DNA of 34,551 nucleotides from Bog-564 sp035509915. GTDB lineage: Bacteria > Actinomycetota > Acidimicrobiia > Acidimicrobiales > UBA8190. Below, piece after piece: positions 24,299 to 31,411 of this stretch. The notes beneath the pieces were generated by a model. That model was given only the letters and a program-made list of their open reading frames with translations, was not told where the DNA came from and did no database searches. The position numbers were made by a program, and so were the translations under genes. The first letter of the stretch is position 1; each line of letters begins with the position of its first letter. The stretch lies in the NCBI GenBank assembly GCA_035509915.1, contig DATKIB010000090.1, positions 1 through 34,551 of the forward strand. Reading direction: 5' to 3'.

Positions 24299-25272
24299 CG
24301 CTCGGCCTCGGACCTCGAGTCCGCCGCCAGGACCACCCGCGCCAGTACCTCGCAGAAACGCGGATCGTCGTTCAACGACTCGGTGCGTGCGAAGCGCAGC
24401 CCGGCTTTCTTCGCGCTCTGCGCGGCCTCGACGTCGAGGTCGTAGAGCACCTCCAGGTGGTCCGACACGAAACCTATGGGGCAGACCACGACACCTCGGG
24501 CTCCCGTCTGCGCGGCAGATGCGATCACGTCGCGCACGTCGGGGCCCAGCCACTCCTCCCCCGTTCGTCCCGCGCTCTGCCACGCGACTTGCCAGCGCTC
24601 CAGGCCTGCGACGCGGGCGACGGCTTTCGACGACGCGTGGACCTGGTCGGCGTAGTCGTCACCCTCGTCCTTCAGCCTTGCGGGGACGCTGTGGGCGGTG
24701 AAGATCACCTCCACCGGTCCGTCGCCCGACCCGGACAGGTCGCTGAGCGCGGCTTCGACCCTCTCGGCCAGAAGGGAGATAAGGCCGTCCTCGACGTGCC
24801 AGCGGTCGACGACCTCCAGCTCCAGCGGCGCGCCGCTTTCGACGCGCGCCGAGTCGACGGCCTGCCGGGCCCTGCGCGCGTAGTCCCCGACGCTCGCGAA
24901 CGAGGAGTGCGGCGCGAGCACGACCCCGATCACGCGCCTCGCGCCGGCACGCGCTATCTCTCCTACCGCGTCGGCTATCCGCGGCTGCGCGAACTTCGTC
25001 CCCGACGCCACCACGTAGCGCCCCGGGCGGAGCCTCTCGAGCACCGCTTCGACTCCGACGATCTGCGCGGCCGTCCTCTGCGCGAGAGGCGAGGTGCCGC
25101 CGATGACGCGGTAGCGGCGCTCGAGGTCGGCGAGGAGCTCGGGCGCCGGTCGCCGTCCGCGGCGGATCTCTGTGTAGAAGGCCTCGATGTCCGCGGGTGT
25201 GCCCGGGGTCCCGTGCGACATCACGAGCACGCCTATCGGCTCGCCGACGCGATCAGGCCGCGCGGGACTCAA
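24295..25272 (-). CDS. hemH: Ferrochelatase (coproporphyrin ferrochelatase type)
   Basis: Protein of 325 residues that inserts Fe2+ into the porphyrin ring. The family residues are His194 in FTAHSVP and Glu274 in PIGFVSDHLEVLYD, with the N-terminal VLVMSHGTPGTP. In the actinobacterial coproporphyrin route this enzyme (CpfC) makes coproheme. Only two cysteines (C264, C307) are present, so the C-terminal [2Fe-2S] cluster of some actinobacterial ferrochelatases is unlikely. Start is the TTG at 25272, overlapping the hemE stop as TTGA. The 3' end overlaps hemY the same way. Confidence 0.94.
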   Translation of the reverse strand: MSPARPDRVGEPIGVLVMSHGTPGTPADIEAFYTEIRRGRRPAPELLADLERRYRVIGGTSPLAQRTAAQIVGVEAVLERLRPGRYVVASGTKFAQPRIADAVGEIARAGARRVIGVVLAPHSSFASVGDYARRARQAVDSARVESGAPLELEVVDRWHVEDGLISLLAERVEAALSDLSGSGDGPVEVIFTAHSVPARLKDEGDDYADQVHASSKAVARVAGLERWQVAWQSAGRTGEEWLGPDVRDVIASAAQTGARGVVVCPIGFVSDHLEVLYDLDVEAAQSAKKAGLRFARTESLNDDPRFCEVLARVVLAADSRSEAER

Positions 25273-26315
25273 CTCAGGGAACCAGGATCGGTCGACTTCA
25301 CCAGCTGCGTCAGCCGGGAGAGGGTGACGGGGTCGGTCTCGGGCAGCACGCCGTGCCCGAGGTTGAAGACGTGCCCGGTGCCGGATCCGCGGCGCAGCAC
25401 GTCGAGCGCCTCGCGGGCTACCACGTCCCAGGGGGCCAGGCACGCCGCGGGGTCGAGGTTGCCCTGCACGGCGATCCCGGGACCGATCCTCGCCCGCGCC
25501 TCGTCGAGGGGCACCCTCCAGTCGACGCCCACGACCTCAGCCCCCGCCTTTCCCATCGACGAGAGCAGCTCGCCCGTGCCCACCCCGAAGTGGATGCGCG
25601 GGATCCCGAGGTCCCCCACGCCCTCGAGGACGCGGCGGCTCGCCGGAAGCACGTAGCGCTCGTAGTCGGCGGGCGAGAGAGCGCCCGCCCAGCTGTCGAA
25701 GAGCTGCACGGCGGAAGCTCCCGCCGAGACCTGCGAGCGCAGCGACTCGACGGCGATGTCCGCCAGCGCATCGAGCAGCGCCTCCCACAGCGCGGTGTCG
25801 CCCAGCATCAATGCCTTCGTGCGGGAGTACGAGCGCGACGGACCGCCCTCCACCAGGTAACTGGCCAGGGTGAACGGTCCGCCGGCGAAACCGATCAGTG
25901 CGACACCCGTTCCCGCGAGCGCCTCAGATGCGATCCTCGTGGCTTCGATCACGTATGGCGTGTCGGCCTCGGGCTCGAGCGGCCGCAGCCGCCGCAGGTC
26001 GGCCTCGGAGGAGAACGGCCGCTCGACCACCGGCCCGAGCCCCTTGCGGATCTCGACGCCGAAGCCGATGGCCGCCAGCGGCACGACTATGTCGGAGAAC
26101 AAGATCGCGGCGTCCACGCCGTACCGGCGGACCGGCTGGAGGGTCAGCTCGGCCGCGAGCTCCGGGCGCCTCACGGCATCGAGGATGCTGCCCTCGCCGC
26201 GCGCTTGGCGGTACTCGGGCAGCGAGCGCCCGGCCTGACGCATGAACCAGACCGGCACGTGCTCTACAGGCTCGAGCCGGCAGGCGCGCAGGAACACCGA
26301 GTCAGCCCGTGACAC
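25269..26315 (-). CDS. hemE: Uroporphyrinogen III decarboxylase
   Basis: Cytosolic TIM-barrel enzyme of 348 residues that converts uroporphyrinogen III to coproporphyrinogen III. The signature PVWFMRQAGRSLPEYR is at residues 21-36 and contains the substrate-binding arginines. LFSDIVVPLAAIG follows, and the conserved C-terminal histidine is in FNLGHGVLPETDP. The GTG at 26315 gives a normal-length protein; no clear Shine-Dalgarno precedes it, and a second GTG at 26300 is in frame. The long open frame upstream is antisense to helD and is shadow. First gene of hemE-hemH-hemY-lnt. Confidence 0.95.
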   Translation of the reverse strand: MSRADSVFLRACRLEPVEHVPVWFMRQAGRSLPEYRQARGEGSILDAVRRPELAAELTLQPVRRYGVDAAILFSDIVVPLAAIGFGVEIRKGLGPVVERPFSSEADLRRLRPLEPEADTPYVIEATRIASEALAGTGVALIGFAGGPFTLASYLVEGGPSRSYSRTKALMLGDTALWEALLDALADIAVESLRSQVSAGASAVQLFDSWAGALSPADYERYVLPASRRVLEGVGDLGIPRIHFGVGTGELLSSMGKAGAEVVGVDWRVPLDEARARIGPGIAVQGNLDPAACLAPWDVVAREALDVLRRGSGTGHVFNLGHGVLPETDPVTLSRLTQLVKSTDPGSLS

Positions 26316-26382
26316 TGACGGAAACGCTACCGGAGCGCTGGCCTGCCCCTTCTGGCGCAGCGGGCCGAATTTGCGGTGCCTC

Positions 26383-26413
26383 TTGGGGCGCGGGCCCGCC
26401 TTTTGGGGCGCGG
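26383..26413. repeat. Two direct repeats TTGGGGCGCGG, 20 bp apart, in the hemE/helD divergent spacer
   Basis: Copies at 26383-26393 and 26403-26413 are identical over 11 bases and lie on the same face of the helix (two turns apart). They sit about 70-100 bases upstream of hemE and directly before the helD start. This spacing suits a pair of sites for a dimeric or cooperative regulator. No known binding site is recognised. Confidence 0.35.
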
Positions 26414-26421
26414 TCGGCCGG

Positions 26422-26427
26422 TATGAT
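26422..26427 (+). promoter_or_regulatory. Candidate -10 element TATGAT upstream of or overlapping the helD start
   Basis: TATGAT matches the -10 consensus at 5 of 6 positions, in otherwise GC-rich DNA. No good -35 is seen 17 bases upstream. If used, transcription would begin near 26433-26435, downstream of the ATG at 26423, making the GTG at 26438 a near-leaderless start. Confidence 0.28.
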
Positions 26428-28930
26428 CGTGGGCTCCGTGGAAGGACATCCCGAGCTCGAGGCGGAGCAGGCTCACGTCGACCGTGCGTACGATCGGCTC
26501 GACCAGCTGCGAGCCCAGACGCAGCAGCTGCTCGCCTCGGTGCTCGACCAGGGTCGCGGCGGCACCCCCCAGTTCCGCGAGGAACGCGACGTGATCGTCC
26601 GCACCAGCCTCGCCCGGCTCGAGCAGCTCGACGTCGGCGAGCAGGCGTTGTGCTTCGGCCGCATCGACCGCGTACCGGAGACGAGGTCGGGGCTCGAGAG
26701 CTTCCACATCGGCCGGCTCGGGGTCTCAGCGGAGGACCTCGAGCCACTCGTCGTCGACTGGCGCGCGCCCGTCGCGGAGCCCTTCTACCGCGCGACGGGC
26801 CGCGACCCGATGGGGCTCGTGCGGCGCAGGCACCTTGCGGCATCGGGGAGGAGGGTCCTCGGCATAGAGGACGAGCTCTTCGCGAGGCCCCCCGGCGAAC
26901 AGACCGGAGAGGGGGCGAGGCCGCCCGGCACCGGGGCAGGAGGAAGGGAGGCGGAGGTTCTCGGCGCGGGGTTTTCGGCTTCGGCTCCTTTCTCAGGCGA
27001 CGGGTCCGGCCGACCGGCGGCCGAGGGCGAGCTGGAGGGGGAGCTCGAGCACGAGATCGGCGGCCCGGGGGCGCTCCTTGCGGCGCTCGGCAGCGCCCGC
27101 GGCGGGCACATGCGCGACATCGTCTCGACCATTCAGCGCGAGCAGGACGAGATAATCCGCGCGCCGCTCCCGGGAGTGCTCGTGGTCCAGGGGGGTCCGG
27201 GCACCGGCAAGACCGCCGTGGCGTTGCACCGCGCCGCTTACCTGCTCTATACCCACAGGTTCCCGCTCGAGCGTCAGGGGGTGCTCGTGATAGGGCCCAA
27301 CCCACTCTTCCTGCGCTACATCGAGCACGTGCTCCCCTCGCTCGGCGAGAGCGGGGTCACGCTCTCCACCTTGAACGGCCTGGTCCACGGAGTGCAGGTG
27401 CGCGCCCACGATTCGTCGGCGGTGGCGCGGCTCAAGGGCGAGGCCCGGATGTCGCAATTCGTGGCCCGAGCGGTGCGAAGCCGCCAGCGCGCCCTTCGAT
27501 CGGATGCAGCGATCGGCTTCGGGGCCAGCGTGCTCCGGCTCTCGGCTGAAGCCTCGGCTGGGATCGTCTCGGCGGCCCGGAGACGACCGGGCACCCACAA
27601 CTCCCGCAGGCGGTTCGTCGAGCAGATGGTGACGCGCCGGTTGGCGGACGAGTACCTGCGTACGTCCGACCTGCGCAGCGCCGGCGGTACGACGCTGCCG
27701 TTCACCGTGCCCCGGGCTGCGGCGCTAGCTCATGAGACCGATCCCCGAGACGCCCCGCGCCTCGACACGGAGCGCCCGGTACGGCCCCCTCTGGAGCCGG
27801 TGGACGCAAAAGGCGCCGACCGATCCAACGGCGCCGGCGGCGGCGATGGTGGTGCAGGTGATGCAGGCGGCGCGGGTGGCGCAGCTGGTCCGAACGGCGC
27901 GGGCGAACCGTCCCAGGTCGGGTTCGACTTCGCCGAGTTCAGGCGAAGACTCCGCCGGCTGCCGGAGCTGAGCGAGATGCTCGACCGGATGTGGCCGAGG
28001 CTCAGCGCCGAGGAGCTGCTCCACGACCTCTACGGATCGCGCGCCCTCGTCGCGCTGGCGGGCAAGGGGATCCTCAGCTCGAAGGAGCAGGCGACGCTAC
28101 AGCGTCCCCGTTGCGGATCGCTCGCCGAGATCCCCTGGACCTCCGCAGACCTCGCGCTCATAGACGAGGCCCGGGTGCTGCTCGGCCCTCGCAGTTCGCG
28201 CCCCGCCGACGGCGCGGGCGAGCACGACGACGGGCCCCGCACCTACGGCCACATCGTCGTGGACGAGGCTCAGGACCTCTCGCCCATGGACTTGCGGATG
28301 GTGGGCCGGCGCTCGCTGTCGGGCTCGATCACCGCCGTAGGCGACTTGGCCCAGGCCACGGGACCCTGGGCACCGGCCGGTTGGGAGGAGGTCACGGCAC
28401 ACCTCCCGTCGAACCGTCCAGCGCGCCTGGTCGGGCTCACCGTGAGCTACCGCACCCCCGCCGAGGTGGTGGAGGTGGCCGGGCGCCTGCTGGCGGAGGC
28501 CGCCCCGGGCCTCGTGCCGCCGGTGCCGGTACGCAGGACCGGTGTGCCCCCGCACTTCGAGGATGTCGTCCCGGGAGCCCTGGCCCGCCGGGTCGCCGAG
28601 ATCGCCTCGGAGCTCGTGGCGGAGGTTACGCCTGGGACGACGGCGGTCCTCGCCCCCTCCTCGCTCGTCGCAGATCTGGCGGGCGCCCTCGACGAGAGCG
28701 GGGTGCGGAGCACCGACCCGCGTCGGGAGGGCCTCGGTGCCCCACTCAGCCTCCTGCCCGTCGACCTCGCCAACGGCCTCGAGTTCGACGCGGTCGTGGT
28801 GGTCGAGCCGGCCGCCGTGGTCGAGGAGTCGGCGCAGGGTACGAGGGCCCTGTACATGGCCCTCACCCGGCCGACGCGCCGACTGGCGGTGGTGTACGCG
28901 AGGCCCCTTCCGGGGGCCCTCTCGGCTTGA
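26423..28930 (+). CDS. helD: HelD/HelR-type RNA polymerase-associated helicase-like ATPase
   Basis: Protein of 835 residues (from ATG 26423) in the UvrD/Rep-like superfamily 1. The N-terminal coiled-coil ELEAEQAHVDRAYDRLDQL (about residues 12-30) and DWRAPVAEPFYRATGRDPMG (about 112-131) are typical of HelD proteins, which bind RNA polymerase and recycle stalled complexes. Walker A GGPGTGKT is at 257-264, Walker B-type DEAQD at 614-618, and a C-terminal YMALTRPTRRL motif is at 849-859 in the longer numbering (811-821 here). A Gly/Ala/Asp-rich spacer at about 467-498 splits the ATPase halves. Related actinobacterial HelR proteins protect polymerase from rifamycins. The start is uncertain: ATG 26423, GTG 26429 or GTG 26438. 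Confidence 0.85.
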   Translation: MIVGSVEGHPELEAEQAHVDRAYDRLDQLRAQTQQLLASVLDQGRGGTPQFREERDVIVRTSLARLEQLDVGEQALCFGRIDRVPETRSGLESFHIGRLGVSAEDLEPLVVDWRAPVAEPFYRATGRDPMGLVRRRHLAASGRRVLGIEDELFARPPGEQTGEGARPPGTGAGGREAEVLGAGFSASAPFSGDGSGRPAAEGELEGELEHEIGGPGALLAALGSARGGHMRDIVSTIQREQDEIIRAPLPGVLVVQGGPGTGKTAVALHRAAYLLYTHRFPLERQGVLVIGPNPLFLRYIEHVLPSLGESGVTLSTLNGLVHGVQVRAHDSSAVARLKGEARMSQFVARAVRSRQRALRSDAAIGFGASVLRLSAEASAGIVSAARRRPGTHNSRRRFVEQMVTRRLADEYLRTSDLRSAGGTTLPFTVPRAAALAHETDPRDAPRLDTERPVRPPLEPVDAKGADRSNGAGGGDGGAGDAGGAGGAAGPNGAGEPSQVGFDFAEFRRRLRRLPELSEMLDRMWPRLSAEELLHDLYGSRALVALAGKGILSSKEQATLQRPRCGSLAEIPWTSADLALIDEARVLLGPRSSRPADGAGEHDDGPRTYGHIVVDEAQDLSPMDLRMVGRRSLSGSITAVGDLAQATGPWAPAGWEEVTAHLPSNRPARLVGLTVSYRTPAEVVEVAGRLLAEAAPGLVPPVPVRRTGVPPHFEDVVPGALARRVAEIASELVAEVTPGTTAVLAPSSLVADLAGALDESGVRSTDPRREGLGAPLSLLPVDLANGLEFDAVVVVEPAAVVEESAQGTRALYMALTRPTRRLAVVYARPLPGALSA

Positions 28931-28975
28931 GCCCGGTGTTGGCGCCGGGGGCGCGCCGTCAGCTAGGAAAGACCC

Positions 28976-29593
28976 GTGACGCAGGCCATCTCGGTCGAGC
29001 AACCCGCGCCCCGGCAGCGCCACGTCCCCGAGCGCCCACCCCTGCTCGCGGTGGGGGTGATGATCTGGCTCGGCTCGGAGCTCATGTTCTTCAGCGGCCT
29101 CTTCGCCGCCTACTTCACCATCCGCGCGCACGCCACCTCGCCGTGGCCGCTTCTCGCCGGCGAGCACCTCGACTACGTGCAGGCAGGGATATTCAGCGTC
29201 GTGCTGCTCGCATCCAGCCCCACCTTCCAGCTGGGGGTGTTCGCACAGGAGCGCGGAGAGCGCGGCAAGGCGCGCGCCTGGATCGTCACGAGCTTCATCC
29301 TCGGCGCCGGCTTCCTCGCCAACACCCTCTACGAGTGGCACGACTTCGCCTCCCACGGCCACGGCCCTGCCCTCAACGCCTACTGGTCGCTGTTCTTCGT
29401 GATGACCGGCATCCACGGGCTTCACGTTGCGCTCGGGCTGGTGGCGATGATCTTCCTCATGGGAAGGCTCAGAGGGCCTTCTGGTGACCCCGGGGAGACC
29501 AACGTCTACCAGGCCGTGGGCTACTACTGGCACTTCGTCGACTTCATGTGGATCGGCATCTTCAGCTGCCTGTTCCTGCTGAAGACGGGCTGA
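28976..29593 (+). CDS. ctaE: Cytochrome c oxidase subunit III
   Basis: Membrane protein of 205 residues with five hydrophobic helices, as in actinobacterial CtaE. Conserved segments are WLGSELMFFSGLFAAYF (31-47, with Glu35), HGLHVALGL (147-155) and YYWHFVDFMWIGIF (183-196). It belongs to the aa3 terminal oxidase; subunits I and II are not in this window. The GTG at 28976 follows AGGA by 7 bases. It lies 45 bases after helD and 16 bases before qcrC, so it probably leads the ctaE-qcrCAB operon. Confidence 0.96.
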   Translation: MTQAISVEQPAPRQRHVPERPPLLAVGVMIWLGSELMFFSGLFAAYFTIRAHATSPWPLLAGEHLDYVQAGIFSVVLLASSPTFQLGVFAQERGERGKARAWIVTSFILGAGFLANTLYEWHDFASHGHGPALNAYWSLFFVMTGIHGLHVALGLVAMIFLMGRLRGPSGDPGETNVYQAVGYYWHFVDFMWIGIFSCLFLLKTG

Positions 29594-29609
29594 GGGAGAC
29601 GAGGGGTAG

Positions 29610-30449
29610 ATGCGCTCGAAGCTCCGCGTCGTGTACCTCCTCCCGGCCCTGGTCGTGGCCGGCGCGATCGCCGGCGGCCTGCTCAGCTCGGGGGCCGCCG
29701 CGCACACCACCAAGCCCTCGCCGAGCACCAGCTCGAAGAGTGCGACGGTGGCCGACCCGCGCGGCTCGGTCGACTACCGGTCCCTGCCGAGCTCGTACGT
29801 CGCGCCGGGCGAGGCGCTCTTCGAGTCGACCTGCGCGAGCTGCCACGGCACCGACGCCCTCGGCAGTGCAGTGGGCCCGCCGCTTCAGGGGCTCGGTCCG
29901 GCCACGATCGACTTCTGGGTGTCCACCGGTCGGATGCCCCTCGCGGACCCCGCCAAGGAGCCCATCGAAAAGCCCGCCCGCTTCGACCGCACGCAGACCC
30001 TCGAGATAGCTGCCTTCGTGAGCTCGCTCGCCCCCACATCGCCGGCCTTCCCATCGGGCGTCCCGTCTGTGGACACGGCGAATGCCAACCTCCCCGAGGG
30101 CAACTCGCTGTTCGTGCTCAACTGCGCCGGCTGCCACACGATCACGGGGGCCGGTGACGCCCTGGCCAACGGCGCATCCGCGCCGTCGCTGCACAAGGCC
30201 ACGAGCACTCAGGTGGCCGAGGCGATCCGGACCGGACCCGGCAACATGCCTCACTTCGGGCTCGGCAATCTCTCCAATAGCCAGGTGGCGGACATCGTCG
30301 CCTACGTGACGAAGGTGATCCAGCACCCGAACAACCGTGGCGGTGTCTTCCTCGGCGGCATAGGGCCCGTCGCAGAGGGGTTCGTGGGCCTGCTCATCGG
30401 CGTGGGCGGGCTGATGCTGGTGGCGTATTGGATCGGGGACAGAGCATGA
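29610..30449 (+). CDS. qcrC: Di-heme cytochrome c subunit of the bcc complex
   Basis: Protein of 279 residues with an N-terminal signal/anchor helix (about 8-28), two cytochrome c domains and a C-terminal helix (about 254-275). Heme sites are CASCH at 75-79 and CAGCH at 172-176, with probable methionine ligands M109 (TGRMPLA) and M213 (GNMPHFG). In actinobacteria this membrane-bound di-heme protein replaces soluble cytochrome c and passes electrons directly to the aa3 oxidase. A GAGGGG precedes the ATG by 3 bases. The stop overlaps qcrA as ATGA. Confidence 0.97.
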   Translation: MRSKLRVVYLLPALVVAGAIAGGLLSSGAAAHTTKPSPSTSSKSATVADPRGSVDYRSLPSSYVAPGEALFESTCASCHGTDALGSAVGPPLQGLGPATIDFWVSTGRMPLADPAKEPIEKPARFDRTQTLEIAAFVSSLAPTSPAFPSGVPSVDTANANLPEGNSLFVLNCAGCHTITGAGDALANGASAPSLHKATSTQVAEAIRTGPGNMPHFGLGNLSNSQVADIVAYVTKVIQHPNNRGGVFLGGIGPVAEGFVGLLIGVGGLMLVAYWIGDRA

Positions 30450-31411
30450 GCGACGAGAACCCCACGGGCGGGGGTGTCGAGCTCGCCGTGCCCGGCGCGC
30501 ACCACGAGGCCGTCCCCATCGCCGCGTTCGACGACCCGCACCTGCTGCCCTACGCCAAGCACATCAAGCGCACCGAGAAGATCATCGGGCTCTTCCTGCT
30601 CCTCGGTTTGCTCGGCTTCGCCGCCTACGGAGGCCTCTACTTCGTGGGCGGCCAGGCCCGGCTGGAGGGGGTCTTCGGCGGGGTGGGCCTGTTTGCCTTT
30701 GGCTTCGGCATGTCGGCGTGGGGCAAGTACCTGCTGCCCCAGGGCCCGTTCGTGGAGGAGCGCCACACGCTGTCATCGACCGAGCCCGAGATCCAGGCGA
30801 TCAAGGCGGCCGTGGTGGACCGCACCACACTCACGTTTCGCCGGCGAGGGTTCCTGGGAGGCCTCCTCGGCGCGGCCGCTGGTGTCATGGGGATAGTCCT
30901 CGCCTTCCCCCTCATCCGCTCGCTCGCCCCCAACCAGCCCGGGAAGGCCCTCGACGTCACCGACTGGAAGGCCGGCTTGCGGCTGGTGGACATCGACGGC
31001 CGGCCCCTGCACCAGAGCGATCTCGAAGTCGGTGGTGCGCTGACGGTCTTCCCCGAAGGGTTCGTGGGCTCTTCGGTGGACCAGACCATGCTCGTTCGCG
31101 CGGGGCCGGCGGGCAGGAACATCGTCACAAAGCCCGGGCGTGAGACCTGGGGGCCGAGCGGCTATCTCGCCTACTCGAAGATGTGCACCCACGCCGGCTG
31201 CCCTGTCGGGCTCTACCAGGAGCAGACCCAGCAGCTGCTGTGCCCCTGCCACCAGTCGGTGTTCGACGTGCTGGACGGAGCCCAGCCGGTGTTCGGGCCC
31301 GCGCCGCGGCCGCTGCCCCAGCTACCGCTCATGATCGACTCGCGGGGCTGGCTACGCGCCCAGCGCGGGTACGTCGAGCCGATCGGACCGGGTTTCTGGG
31401 AGCGCTCGTGA
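30446..31411 (+). CDS. qcrA: Rieske iron-sulfur subunit of the bcc complex
   Basis: Protein of 321 residues with three hydrophobic helices (about 46-67, 74-92, 136-157) and a Rieske domain. Cluster ligands are C247 and H249 (CTHAGC) and C266 and H269 (CPCH), with C252 and C268 placed to form the usual disulfide. An RRRGFLG motif at 132-138 directly precedes the third helix, the position at which actinobacterial QcrA is handed to the Tat pathway. The ATG overlaps qcrC (ATGA). The end overlaps qcrB (GTGA). Confidence 0.97.
   Translation: MSDENPTGGGVELAVPGAHHEAVPIAAFDDPHLLPYAKHIKRTEKIIGLFLLLGLLGFAAYGGLYFVGGQARLEGVFGGVGLFAFGFGMSAWGKYLLPQGPFVEERHTLSSTEPEIQAIKAAVVDRTTLTFRRRGFLGGLLGAAAGVMGIVLAFPLIRSLAPNQPGKALDVTDWKAGLRLVDIDGRPLHQSDLEVGGALTVFPEGFVGSSVDQTMLVRAGPAGRNIVTKPGRETWGPSGYLAYSKMCTHAGCPVGLYQEQTQQLLCPCHQSVFDVLDGAQPVFGPAPRPLPQLPLMIDSRGWLRAQRGYVEPIGPGFWERS

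Noticed and set aside
24295..25020. Possible [2Fe-2S] cluster in ferrochelatase, as in some actinobacteria
   Set aside because: Only two cysteines are present and the C-terminal cysteine group is absent.
24457..25656. 399-codon + strand frame opposite hemH/hemE
   Set aside because: Antisense shadow of two recognised heme genes.
26316..26422. Rifamycin-associated palindromic promoter element upstream of helD
   Set aside because: No convincing palindrome of that kind can be read in the spacer; only the direct repeat is clear.
26316..27305. In-frame upstream extension of hemE by ~330 codons
   Set aside because: It is antisense to helD and very Arg/Pro-rich; UroD similarity begins right after the GTG at 26315.
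28932..28949. CCCGG/CCGGG inverted repeat just after helD, considered as a terminator
   Set aside because: Only a 5-bp stem with an 8-base loop and no T-tract; expected by chance in DNA this GC-rich.
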